Shown: in pieces, positions 43,695 through 52,642 of the stretch
How the letters are laid out: the number at the start of each line of letters is the position of its first letter
How positions within the stretch are numbered: the first letter of the stretch is position 1
NCBI RefSeq assembly: GCF_003182155.1
Contig: NZ_QGTG01000002.1
Location: forward strand, 1,379,646 to 1,443,645
DNA: 64,000 nucleotides
Direction: 5' to 3'
Source of the DNA: Chitinophaga sp. S165
GTDB lineage: Bacteria; Bacteroidota; Bacteroidia; Chitinophagales; Chitinophagaceae
Notes under the pieces: model-generated
The model's input: only the letters and a program-made list of their open reading frames with translations
Database searches by the model: none
What the model was told of the DNA's origin: nothing
Translations under genes and position numbers: made by a program

Positions 43695-45170
43695 ATGAAG
43701 AAAATCCTCAAACAAAAAGTATGGCTCGTAGCCTTTGTTATTGTATTGATTGTTTATCTCGCGTCAGTTATTACTCCCGGACAAGCCACTAAAAACAGGC
43801 TCGCTGTTGACTCTTGCAATTGTAGTGCAGACGTGAACATTCCTTTTGGAAGCAACGTGCCCGGTGATCTGCCTCCTGGCCAATTTAACAGTCAGACAAA
43901 TTCTAACTGTTTCGGCTGGTGGCAATTTGTGTCGCTGAACTGGCCATCTGAAGGTGATTATTTTGGAACGCCGGGGAGTACCGCTCCAGTACAATGGGAA
44001 ACATATATCACGGCTGATGAGTTATATCCTCCCAATGGTGTACGCCCGCCTGCATGGGAACAGGTAGGAAGGAAATTACCTGCAGATGTTCTGAAGAAAG
44101 ACAAGCGGATGTCAGAAGCTACGCTCTTTTTAACTGCGACAAGTAAATTCCGCGATCATCCCATGATGGTGCTCGATTCCAGTAACGAAGAGGAAGCGCA
44201 TCCTGAATTTGGCCCTGCATGGTTAGGAGCGCAGAACGGCACTAACTTATGGTATACCATCCACATGAACAGGGATGAGTACAACTTTATCGTAAACAAT
44301 GGTTATTACAATGCAAATGCCCAATGCGATTCGGCGGCTGCTGGTGTGCCGGTTGTATTCCCTGAGGGTCAGTATAACGGTCCTACGGGCGCTGTAGAGA
44401 TCAAGTCAGCCTGGATGGAGGTGACTGATCCCGACAACAAGAAATGGCTCACCTATAAACTTTCCAAAGCGGTGGTACTGGACGCTTCGACCGGCGAATA
44501 TCGCTTCACGCTTGTAGCACTTGTAGGGCTGCATATTTTGCAGAAAACAACCTCGCAGCCTCAATGGGTATGGACCACTTTTGAGCATGAAAATAACGTT
44601 CCTGATGGCGATAATCCATCAACCAGCTATAACCTGTATAATCCGAATTGTCAGCCTAAGATCCTGAACATACCGGCAGGTTGTTCTAATACAGGTGGCC
44701 CCGATACAATAGGTTGCGAGCCGAATAAAGCGCCCGGTTATTATCTCTGCAAAGGAGCAGGCCCGGTGCCTATACAGGTAACACGACGTTTCCCCATTCC
44801 TGATACTTCCAGGTTGATCACTAACACACTGCATAATTTTATCCGCCAGAAATATCCGGAATCTATCTGGCTACACTATAAGCTGATCAACGTGCTCTGG
44901 TCACAGGCTCCGCCACCACCACCGCCCACACAGCCGGTGAATGCTCCTTTAAAAACTAAAGGCATGCAACCACTGGAGCCAGTAGCTAATACAACAATGG
45001 AGACGTATATACAGCGGCAAACCTGTACCGGTTGTCACAGATATGCTTCTATATCAACTGCTGGTAGCTGTGACTCGACGTTAAAGGCATTTTCATCTGA
45101 TTTTAGTTTCACGTTTGGTCTGGCACAAGCGCCAGGTAGCAGCCCTAAGGCGCAAAAAAAGAAGAAATAA
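43695..45170 (+). CDS. secreted single-haem protein, function unknown
   Basis: From ATG 43695 the 491-aa product has a signal-anchor (about 8-26), a long soluble domain rich in Trp and Asn (FGWWQFVSLNWPSEGDY, TIHMNRDEYNFIVNN, HILQKTTSQPQWVWTTFEHENN) and, near the C-terminus after a poly-Pro linker, a single c-type haem site CTGCHR. The longer frame adds 33 unlikely residues before the signal. It probably binds haem in the periplasm; the fold and partner are unknown. It ends with a Lys-rich tail. Confidence 0.65.
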   Translation: MKKILKQKVWLVAFVIVLIVYLASVITPGQATKNRLAVDSCNCSADVNIPFGSNVPGDLPPGQFNSQTNSNCFGWWQFVSLNWPSEGDYFGTPGSTAPVQWETYITADELYPPNGVRPPAWEQVGRKLPADVLKKDKRMSEATLFLTATSKFRDHPMMVLDSSNEEEAHPEFGPAWLGAQNGTNLWYTIHMNRDEYNFIVNNGYYNANAQCDSAAAGVPVVFPEGQYNGPTGAVEIKSAWMEVTDPDNKKWLTYKLSKAVVLDASTGEYRFTLVALVGLHILQKTTSQPQWVWTTFEHENNVPDGDNPSTSYNLYNPNCQPKILNIPAGCSNTGGPDTIGCEPNKAPGYYLCKGAGPVPIQVTRRFPIPDTSRLITNTLHNFIRQKYPESIWLHYKLINVLWSQAPPPPPPTQPVNAPLKTKGMQPLEPVANTTMETYIQRQTCTGCHRYASISTAGSCDSTLKAFSSDFSFTFGLAQAPGSSPKAQKKKK

Positions 45171-45200
45171 TAGGAGGGTAAAAAATGAAAGGAGAACTTA

Positions 45201-45229
45201 CGGCCCGTTTTCGGGCTGTTTCTTTTTTA
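45201..45229 (+). terminator. intrinsic terminator after haem protein
   Basis: The stem GCCCG-TTTT-CGGGC is followed by a T-rich tail. Confidence 0.65.
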
Positions 45230-45505
45230 ATGTGCTAATACAATAGCGAAATATTCTGCTAAACTACGGCATTGATCACATTGGAAACCTCAGTATCCAC
45301 ACACTTCGTGTAACCGTTTACTCTCTCCAACATTTAATTATTTCGGGAACGATTGCATAAATAAATCATCGCCCGCGCACGTAAAACCAATAAAAAAGAT
45401 AGAACTTGATGCTGTGAACAATTGGATTAGCCCAAAGCCATGGCGAGCTAACAGCCATTCCACTTATGTAAAATTTATCTAACCAATATCATAAAAACAA
45501 ACCCT
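45230..45505. other. intergenic region upstream of pectate lyase
   Basis: This gap of about 275 bases has no open frame of interest, and I see no TAnnTTTG match or long repeat in it. It presumably holds the pectate lyase promoter. Confidence 0.4.
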
Positions 45506-47524
45506 ATGCAACAGAACCGGTTCATACTACTGGTGCTAAGTGCCATACTATGCCTCGCCAGTTTATCTGCCTATAGCCAATGTACCCTCGTTGGCTGGGC
45601 CAGTCAAAATGGAGGCGTAACAGGTGGCGGATCTGCCGCCGCCACAGTTGTTACTAATTACAACGATCTTAAAACTGCTATTACATCTTCCACTGTAAAG
45701 GTTGTCCATATCTCCGGGTCTATTACAATCCCTTCCGGCGGACGAATCAGTTTTCAGGACCAATCGGGAAAGACGATCTATGGCCTGCCTGGTGCAAGAT
45801 TAGTATCAAGCGACCTGACACAGGATGGTTCGGGTATATTGAGTGTAAAAAGAGTTTCCAATATCATTTTCAGGAACATCATCTTTGAAGGTCCTGGTGC
45901 TTATGATGCTGATGGCTGGGATAATGTTACGATCGATAACAGCACCAACGTCTGGGTTGATCATTGTGAGTTCAGGGATGGAATGGATGGCAACCTCGAT
46001 ATTAAAAACGCAGCGGACTACATTACGGTAACATGGTGCAAATTTGTTTATAACAAAACGCCTATTCCCGGTGGTTCAGGTGGTTCCGATGATCACCGGT
46101 TCTCCAACCTGTTCGGCTCCAGCGACGGTGCTACTGCCGACAGAGGAAAATTACGTATCACGATGCAGTATTGCTGGTGGGGACAAGGTTGTAAAGCGCG
46201 TATGCCAAGAGTACGGTTTGGGAAAGTGCATGTGGTTAACAACCTTTTTAATAGCAGCGTTGCCGCACAGTGTGTGATGGCTGGATTTGAAGCAGATCTT
46301 TTGGTTGAAAGCAATGTGTTTGAGAATGTATCGGAGCCCATTGATCTAATGGATAATACATTTACCGCTATTACTTCCCGGAATAATATTTTTACCAGTA
46401 CTACCGGTAATACGGCCGGTAGTGGTACTGCATTTACTCCTCCTTATTCACTGACCGTAACACCTGCCGGCCAGGTAAAGAATATGGTGTCCGTAAGCGC
46501 AGGTGCAACATTGACCAGTCCGTCCTGCGGAGGCACTAATCCTAATCCGGGAACTTATACACTCAGCACAACGTCTGTACCGGCAGCAGGTGGTACTGTA
46601 TCCGGTGCAGGTACTTATAATTCCGGTACTGTGGTAACTGTTACTGCCACTCCTGCGGCTGGCTATATCTTCACAGGATGGAGCGGAGACGCAAGCGGTA
46701 CTGCGACTTCCGTAAATGTAACATTGAACAGTAATAAGTCGGTTACTGCAAACTTCACATTGCAGAATACCGGCGGATCAAGCACTATCAGGATCGAAGA
46801 CAATGCTACTACCGCCCAGGGCTTTTGCGCTTATCAAGGCGCTATCAGTACCAACAGTGGCGCTAACAATGGCAGAGTAATTAACCTGACCAATTCCGCG
46901 GGCAGAGGAATGGACTGGAAGGTAAATGTACCATCGGCTGGAACCTACACGCTTACATGGCGATACGTGAATAGCAGTAGCAGTAACTCCTATGTGATGG
47001 CGTTGATCATAAACGGAACTACCGTCAATAGTGCACAACCGTTCCCACGAACGAGCAGCAGCACTGTTTTTGCCAATGCTACAGCCACGGTCTCGCTATC
47101 GGGGGGGAGTAATACCATCCGTTTGCAGTCAGTCGCATCTTCTGCTACCGCAGATATTGATTGGATCGAAATAACAGGCAATGCACCTTCAGCAGCAAAT
47201 TGTGCCGCCTTAACAGCAACCGGATCCACAGTTTCTTTGCAATCAGGTAGTGATGTTGCTGGGCAGCAGGTGGCAAGTATCTATCCGAACCCGACCAGCG
47301 GTAACGCTACAATAAATGTCACACTGGCTAAAAACGAGCAGGCTTCCATCAGGGTATTCGATGCCCAGGGCCGTATGGTGCAGGATCTTGGTATTGTGAA
47401 GTCTGTTGACGGTGGAGTACAAAAGGTAGTTTGCAACCTCAGTACCAGGAACCGGGGATTATATTATGTAACTGTGATCAGGAGTAATGGACAAAGATCC
47501 AGTTATAAACTGATAGTTGAATAA
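45506..47524 (+). CDS. PL1 pectate lyase with CBM and T9SS sorting domain
   Basis: The 672-aa secreted enzyme has a signal peptide (about 1-24) and a right-handed beta-helix PL1 lyase (about 45-350; NVWVDHCEFRDGMDGNLDIKNAADYITVTWCKF holds the Ca-binding Asp residues and RMPRVRFGKVHVVNN the catalytic Arg region). Then come a Listeria-type bacterial repeat (about 360-430; GYIFTGWSGDASG), a CBM6/35-like domain (about 435-565) and a T9SS type A sorting domain (about 590-672; ending GLYYVTVIRSNG). It is exported by T9SS and cleaves pectate. Confidence 0.9.
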   Translation: MQQNRFILLVLSAILCLASLSAYSQCTLVGWASQNGGVTGGGSAAATVVTNYNDLKTAITSSTVKVVHISGSITIPSGGRISFQDQSGKTIYGLPGARLVSSDLTQDGSGILSVKRVSNIIFRNIIFEGPGAYDADGWDNVTIDNSTNVWVDHCEFRDGMDGNLDIKNAADYITVTWCKFVYNKTPIPGGSGGSDDHRFSNLFGSSDGATADRGKLRITMQYCWWGQGCKARMPRVRFGKVHVVNNLFNSSVAAQCVMAGFEADLLVESNVFENVSEPIDLMDNTFTAITSRNNIFTSTTGNTAGSGTAFTPPYSLTVTPAGQVKNMVSVSAGATLTSPSCGGTNPNPGTYTLSTTSVPAAGGTVSGAGTYNSGTVVTVTATPAAGYIFTGWSGDASGTATSVNVTLNSNKSVTANFTLQNTGGSSTIRIEDNATTAQGFCAYQGAISTNSGANNGRVINLTNSAGRGMDWKVNVPSAGTYTLTWRYVNSSSSNSYVMALIINGTTVNSAQPFPRTSSSTVFANATATVSLSGGSNTIRLQSVASSATADIDWIEITGNAPSAANCAALTATGSTVSLQSGSDVAGQQVASIYPNPTSGNATINVTLAKNEQASIRVFDAQGRMVQDLGIVKSVDGGVQKVVCNLSTRNRGLYYVTVIRSNGQRSSYKLIVE

Positions 47525-47545
47525 TTTATATAGAACCATGAACAG

Positions 47546-47585
47546 AAAGGGCAGGATGGATCTTATTCCATGCTGCCCTTTTCGT
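47546..47585 (+). terminator. intrinsic terminator of pectate lyase
   Basis: Arms AAAGGGCAG and CTGCCCTTT with an inner TGGA/TCCA pair are followed by T residues. Confidence 0.75.
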
Positions 47586-47719
47586 TGACATTCATTGAAT
47601 TAATATTTTTTAAAAAAAATCTGTTCAGGGATAGGAGTTTTTAGATAAAGCTGGTCTTACTGTTAAACAATCGCCATTCACCTTTAAAACTAGCTTCAAC
47701 GCTAAAACCCGATCGAACC

Positions 47720-48214
47720 ATGAAGAAGATGTTGACTTTATTATTGTTGTGTGTAACAGTATTTTCCTGCAGTAAAGATGATAACACCGCTCCGGGAAAC
47801 GGTCTTGAGTCATACAGGCCAAGTGATGATGTATCTGTTGATGCACCGGTTATGTACACGTATAACGGTGTTGTTCATGATCAGAAGATCATCAAAGACT
47901 ACATAGTACGCCGGGGACATGCCGCGTATTTCACATTTGATGCTTCAACTACTTCCGGCGCTGCTCTAAGCTCATTTACCCTGGAATTCCAGGACGATAA
48001 AAATGTATTAAGAGGCAACCAAAAGACAGAGATCATCAGCAAGAATGATACGCTCTTAATGCTTGCCGCGATAGATTCCACCCAGGATAGTCCTAAACCC
48101 GAAAAGAATATTGCTGACTCATTGATGGATCTGGTCGAGCTGGGAAGGCCGGTAACCGATTGCCCGACGTATTATAGCGATCCATGTAAGTACAGGAAAA
48201 ATATCCGATACTGA
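47720..48214 (+). CDS. small lipoprotein, unknown
   Basis: The 164-aa product has a lipobox (LLCVTVFSCSKDD, Cys about 17) and a short soluble domain with a beta-rich centre (AAYFTFDASTTSGAALSSFTLEFQDD). No family is recognised. Its neighbours are a pectate lyase upstream and a convergent nitrilase gene. Confidence 0.55.
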   Translation: MKKMLTLLLLCVTVFSCSKDDNTAPGNGLESYRPSDDVSVDAPVMYTYNGVVHDQKIIKDYIVRRGHAAYFTFDASTTSGAALSSFTLEFQDDKNVLRGNQKTEIISKNDTLLMLAAIDSTQDSPKPEKNIADSLMDLVELGRPVTDCPTYYSDPCKYRKNIRY

Positions 48215-48222
48215 GCAGTGCT

Positions 48223-48244
48223 GGTCATCCGTAAACGGGTGGCC
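48223..48244. terminator. hairpin between convergent genes
   Basis: GGTCATCCG and CGGGTGGCC pair with two G-T wobbles around a TAAA loop, between the lipoprotein and the nitrilase stop codons. Confidence 0.5.
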
Positions 48245-48245
48245 T

Positions 48246-49202
48246 TTACTCTTCGGAGTCGGGCATCCATACTACTTTCTGTACGGCCTTATGTGGAGCA
48301 GCAAGTATACTTCCATAGAGGTCCGTGCGTCTTGCATTCCGGTAGCGGTATCCACCAGATTGTGTGAGCTTTTCAGGTGTAATCGTTGCAATGGCAATAT
48401 CGTCGCCTAAACGCTTGCATTCAGCAATGACATCTCCAAAAGGATCAAGGATCATCGAACAGCCGTTCTTCAATTGATCGTCGTCCATTCCGATAGGATT
48501 TGCAAATACAGCATAAATGCCGTTGTCATACGCCCTGGCGGGGAGCCATTTCATTAGCCAGCTACGGCCTTTTAATCCATCAAATTCTGCACGTAATGAA
48601 GTTGGATCAGCCTCTCTTAGTTCCCATAATGCAGGATCTACAAAGCCTGCTCCCGGTCTTGTAGAAGGTGTGCACATAGTTACATGTGGCATAAAGATGA
48701 TGTCAGCGCCCAATAAAGCGGTTGCCCTTACATTTTCTATAATGTTATTATCGTAACAGATCAATATGCCACATTTCCATCCTAACAGGTCAAATACTAC
48801 ATATTCGTCGCCGGGCGTAAGATGTGGATTTATGAATGGATGGAGCTTGCGGTACTTCGCCAGTAAACCGGTTTTATCTACACATACATAAGCTTTATGT
48901 AAGGTTCCTTGTGTTGTCTTTTCAAATAGTCCGGCCAGAATAACAATATCCAGATCTTTTGCAATGGCAATTAAGGCCTGTATACTGTCCCCTTCGGGGA
49001 TATATTCTGCAACATCAGTCAGCTGTTGCTTGTCCAGATGCCTGGCAAAGGTATAACCTGTGATAGAACACTCATGGAAAGCGATCACCTGCGCTCCCTG
49101 AGACCTGGCCTGTGCTGAAAGCGAACGGATAACGCTCAGGTTGTAGGCTTTGTCATTACTGCGATTCTCGAATTGTGCCGTGGCAATTTTGATCGGTTGC
49201 AT
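48246..49202 (-). CDS. carbon-nitrogen hydrolase (nitrilase superfamily)
   Basis: The 318-aa cytoplasmic enzyme has the three catalytic marks: Glu in IAFHECSITGY (about 44), Lys in AKYRKLHPF (about 116) and Cys in GILICYDNN (about 147). It hydrolyses an amide or nitrile; the branch, and so the substrate, is not assigned. Its N-terminus (IKIATAQFENRSNDKAYNL) is typical of amidohydrolases in this superfamily. It converges on the lipoprotein gene. Confidence 0.85.
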   Translation of the reverse strand: MQPIKIATAQFENRSNDKAYNLSVIRSLSAQARSQGAQVIAFHECSITGYTFARHLDKQQLTDVAEYIPEGDSIQALIAIAKDLDIVILAGLFEKTTQGTLHKAYVCVDKTGLLAKYRKLHPFINPHLTPGDEYVVFDLLGWKCGILICYDNNIIENVRATALLGADIIFMPHVTMCTPSTRPGAGFVDPALWELREADPTSLRAEFDGLKGRSWLMKWLPARAYDNGIYAVFANPIGMDDDQLKNGCSMILDPFGDVIAECKRLGDDIAIATITPEKLTQSGGYRYRNARRTDLYGSILAAPHKAVQKVVWMPDSEE

Positions 49203-49444
49203 ATGAAATGATTCTGAAGTGGGTCTGGGCGTAATTTAAGATTTATTCACATGAGATATGGATTTAATCAAGGTCACATTTTATAAAAAGTATCTTATTT
49301 TAGCTGATAGATCCTCAACTCATCACGATCAGAAAACCGGGAACACTACTATAATTGGTGACCCTATCTCCCCAGCTTCGGTTATAATCTCAACTATCTT
49401 TTATTATAATCTTTGTAAAGCAATTAAGAGCAAAACGGTGAACA

Positions 49445-50797
49445 ATGAGTTATAAAAAGCAATCCTCCGTTGATATGATGTTTCCCCTGAAAAAAGAGCA
49501 AGTGTTATTACCCGGAGAGAGTGAGTACAACAAAGAGATGCAGATATGGAACGGCGCAGTAAAATACCAGCCGGCCATGATCATACGGCCTTATAATGCC
49601 AAAGATGTGCAGTCAACCATATGGCTGGCCGCCGAAAAGAAGATGCCGCTTTCCGTGCTGGGAGGCGGGCATGACTGGGCGGGGCGTTGTTTGAATGATA
49701 AAGGTATCGTTATCAGCATGAGCAAAATGAACGATATTAAGATCGACCCTTTACAACGTGTGGCCAGAGTAGGCGGTGGTATCAAAGCAAAAGAACTGAT
49801 AACGGCGGCAGCTCCATATAAGCAGGTGGCGGTGACCGGTACTATTGGGTGTGTTGGTTTCGCTGGCTTTACATTGGGAGGTGGTTACGGGCCTTTAAGC
49901 CCGAGTTACGGACTGGCCATTGATAATCTGCTTGGAGCAGAACTGGTCCTGGCCGATGGTAGTATTGTCTATGCCAGTGAGGCGACATATCCTGACTTAT
50001 TCTGGGCAATACGTGGCGGAGGAGGTAACTTTGGTGTCGTGACTTCTCTGACGGTCCGTTTGCATGATGAGAAACCGATCTTATCCGGTCTGATATGTTA
50101 CCCCTGGTCAGAAGCAACAACGATCCTGAAGCAATATGCCGAATTCATGAAGAGTGCTCCGGATCAGTTGTCATCGCTGATAGGCCTGCTCCCCGCACCT
50201 GACGGCACCCCGATGTTATTCATATCTCCCACATGGTACGGAGAGCCGTCTGAAGGGCAGCGGGTCATTAACCTGCTGAAAGGAATTGGTACGATCATAT
50301 TCGAACAGGTGGGGCCAATGAAGTACGGAGATGTGCTGGCAATGTTTGATCAGCATGTGGTGATTGGTCGCCATACCTCCATGCAAACCAGATGGCTGGG
50401 AGATTTTTCGGAAGATGTGATCGAAGAAATAGTGATCGCCGGTAGTGAAAGGACCTCTCCGTTCTCTACGCTGAACTTCCACTATTTCCACGGAGCTTCG
50501 ACAAGGGTGCCCTTAACCAGTACACCATTCGGATTAAGGAAACCCCATTTTATGGTGGAGATCCTGGCTGTTTGGGAACCTGATGATGTTGCCAACGGGC
50601 AACGTCATATTCAATGGGCCAGGAAACTGTCGCAGAAGATGGCGAAAGAAGCGTTTCCCGGAGGCTATCCGAATATGCTGGGGCCGGAGGAGTATGATCA
50701 GATAGATGAGGCATATGGCGTAAATCTTCAGCGGCTAAGAGAGGTCAAACAACAATACGATCCCGGAAGAACATTCAATGGTATAGCCATCCCTTAA
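49445..50797 (+). CDS. BBE-like FAD-dependent oxidoreductase
   Basis: The 450-aa flavoprotein has a PCMH FAD domain (about 40-220): RPYNAKDVQSTIWLAAE, then LGGGHDWAGRC with the His expected to bind FAD covalently, and VGFAGFTLGGGYGPLSPSYGLAID. The C-terminal BBE element ends YDPGRTFNGIAIP. In bicovalent relatives a Cys lies a few residues before the GGG loop; here a Cys occurs one residue before VGF, so covalent Cys attachment is doubtful. It oxidises an alcohol or sugar; the substrate is unknown. Confidence 0.85.
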   Translation: MSYKKQSSVDMMFPLKKEQVLLPGESEYNKEMQIWNGAVKYQPAMIIRPYNAKDVQSTIWLAAEKKMPLSVLGGGHDWAGRCLNDKGIVISMSKMNDIKIDPLQRVARVGGGIKAKELITAAAPYKQVAVTGTIGCVGFAGFTLGGGYGPLSPSYGLAIDNLLGAELVLADGSIVYASEATYPDLFWAIRGGGGNFGVVTSLTVRLHDEKPILSGLICYPWSEATTILKQYAEFMKSAPDQLSSLIGLLPAPDGTPMLFISPTWYGEPSEGQRVINLLKGIGTIIFEQVGPMKYGDVLAMFDQHVVIGRHTSMQTRWLGDFSEDVIEEIVIAGSERTSPFSTLNFHYFHGASTRVPLTSTPFGLRKPHFMVEILAVWEPDDVANGQRHIQWARKLSQKMAKEAFPGGYPNMLGPEEYDQIDEAYGVNLQRLREVKQQYDPGRTFNGIAIP

Positions 50798-50849
50798 CAA
50801 TACGTTTGATAGTCATATAGTGGTTGTATCAGATCTCCTGACTGGTACG

Positions 50850-50877
50850 GGAAGGATAGCATTGTTGCTATCCTTCC
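50850..50877. terminator. terminator after oxidoreductase
   Basis: A perfect 12-bp stem (GGAAGGATAGCA and complement) with a TTGT loop. Confidence 0.75.
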
Positions 50878-51077
50878 TTCGTTAATGTTAAACGTGCTAT
50901 GTTTTATACCAGCATAGCAGAAGGACGTCCTGTTATTAACCCGCAAAAATCGCCTTTTAAAACCTGTCGTTCCGGTGTAAAAAGCTTGCAATTTTCACGA
51001 AGCCTTAACGCTAATGCGTACGGCTAGATAAGAATAATTGAATTATTTAATTTAATTTTCGGGCTCAATTTATTTAG

Positions 51078-51584
51078 ATGCGAAACCAGCTTATTACATT
51101 GGCAGCTTGTCTGTCCGTTTTTTCTTTCACTGCCTGCAAGAATACGCAGAAAGCAGCAACAACACCATCAGCAACAACCGCTCCGTCAACAGCAGAGGAA
51201 CTTGTTACCACCATGTCTGTGCCTGAAAAAGTAAAAGTGGGCAGCCCTATTATGCTGAAATTTACTGTAAACAACAATTCCGGAAAGGAATTGCAGTTCT
51301 GTAAATGGCATACCCCATTTGAGAAGTTCATGAACTCTTACTTTGACATCCAGGACAGCAAAGGTGAAGCTGTAATGTACAAAGGTATTATGGCTAAAAG
51401 GATCATGCCTCCTCCGGCAGAAGCCTACATCAAAGTTCCTGCAAAAGGAAAGGTTTCTTCAGAGATCGACCTGCTGACCGGTTACCGTATCACTGCTCCG
51501 GGAACGTACAAACTGACCTACCAGGATAGCGGTATGAGCGGCCTTACGAAAGTAAATGAAGTGACATTCACCGTAACGGAATAG
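51078..51584 (+). CDS. small lipoprotein with Ig-like/inhibitor-like domain
   Basis: The 168-aa product has a lipobox (FSFTACKNT, Cys about 20), a Thr/Ala-rich linker (about 28-42) and a beta-sandwich domain (VGSPIMLKFTVNNNSGKELQFCKWHTPFE, then APGTYKLTYQDSG). The pattern resembles proteinase-inhibitor-like or Ig-like domains seen before metalloproteases; activity is not proven. It is a single-gene unit with its own terminator. Confidence 0.6.
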   Translation: MRNQLITLAACLSVFSFTACKNTQKAATTPSATTAPSTAEELVTTMSVPEKVKVGSPIMLKFTVNNNSGKELQFCKWHTPFEKFMNSYFDIQDSKGEAVMYKGIMAKRIMPPPAEAYIKVPAKGKVSSEIDLLTGYRITAPGTYKLTYQDSGMSGLTKVNEVTFTVTE

Positions 51585-51600
51585 AACATCACCTGATAAT

Positions 51601-51636
51601 CAGAAGGTCCATGGCATAGTTTCCATGGACCTTCTG
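51601..51636. terminator. intrinsic terminator
   Basis: A perfect 14-bp stem (CAGAAGGTCCATGG and complement) around an 8-base loop. Confidence 0.75.
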
Positions 51637-51741
51637 CGTTTATAGCAGATAGCGCCCCCGGTTTTGGGGATTGGTATTTCCCGTTAATTTGTAGAATTTC
51701 GCCGGACAGTTAACAGCTTAAGAGACCCAAAAAAGAGTACT

Positions 51742-52560
51742 ATGCTTTTTAAGATCATCAAATGGCCTTTTGTTGGAACGTATATGGTAAAATGGCAAAG
51801 CCCGTTAACCGAACTGGAAAAACGTGACTGGCAGCCCATCACTGTTAAAAGTAAGTCTGGCGGTACTATACAGGGGCTTTTCGCCGCTGCAAGAACAGAA
51901 ACAGCAAAGGCCACGATCGTATTGGGGCACCCCATGAAAAAAGAAGCGAAAGGCTATTTTCTGAAGAATGGATACACTGACCTGCTGCGTGATAATGGCT
52001 TTCATACCCTCATTTTTGACTTCAACGGTTTCGGCGAAAGCACGAACGGAAGCTTCTCTTACTTTGAAGATATTATTGCCATCGGACAGGAAGCAAAACT
52101 GATCATTCCTCATCTGCCTGTCGGATATCATGGTATTTCCCTGGGGGCACAATGGTCCATTGTCGCTTTCGCTGATAGTAAACACCCTTACGAGTTTGCC
52201 ATTGTTGAAAGTGCAGTTACCACTCCGGAAGAGTTCTGGTTCCGTTATCCGTTCGCGTATAAAATGCTCAAGGTCCTCAATTGCCTGATGCCGAGATATG
52301 CAAGAAAGATCAGGGTCATAGACCGTATTAAAGATGCGAAGAACCTGAAATCATTGTTGCTGATATACTCTTACGCAGATGAACTGGTGTCTGTCGAAAT
52401 GGGAGAACGGTTTAAGCGGAATAGCCCGGTGCCTACCGAGCTGTGGACGGTAGAAAGTGCTGATCATGTACTGATCATGAAATCGCCACACAGAGAAGCC
52501 TATAAAAGAAAGATCATCAGTTATTTTAATAAAGCCGTAGAAAGCATTAAACAACCATAA
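51742..52560 (+). CDS. alpha/beta hydrolase
   Basis: The 272-aa enzyme has IVLGHPMKKEAKGYF (oxyanion region), DFNGFGES, the nucleophile elbow GISLGAQ (Ser about 134), an Asp in SYADELVSV and His in ESADHVLIM (about 248). It is a serine esterase/lipase-type cytoplasmic hydrolase with an unassigned substrate. The gene is 82 bases upstream of the GH127 gene. Confidence 0.82.
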   Translation: MLFKIIKWPFVGTYMVKWQSPLTELEKRDWQPITVKSKSGGTIQGLFAAARTETAKATIVLGHPMKKEAKGYFLKNGYTDLLRDNGFHTLIFDFNGFGESTNGSFSYFEDIIAIGQEAKLIIPHLPVGYHGISLGAQWSIVAFADSKHPYEFAIVESAVTTPEEFWFRYPFAYKMLKVLNCLMPRYARKIRVIDRIKDAKNLKSLLLIYSYADELVSVEMGERFKRNSPVPTELWTVESADHVLIMKSPHREAYKRKIISYFNKAVESIKQP

Positions 52561-52642
52561 ATTCTCTTTTACGCTGACAATTAATTATATTTCGTTCTTA
52601 GCCGACAATAACCCGTCTCAACTTTTATTCTAAGAACGTTAT

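Noticed and set aside
49258..49455. 65-aa ORF before the BBE-like gene
   Set aside because: AT-rich, no recognisable motif, and overlaps the downstream start.
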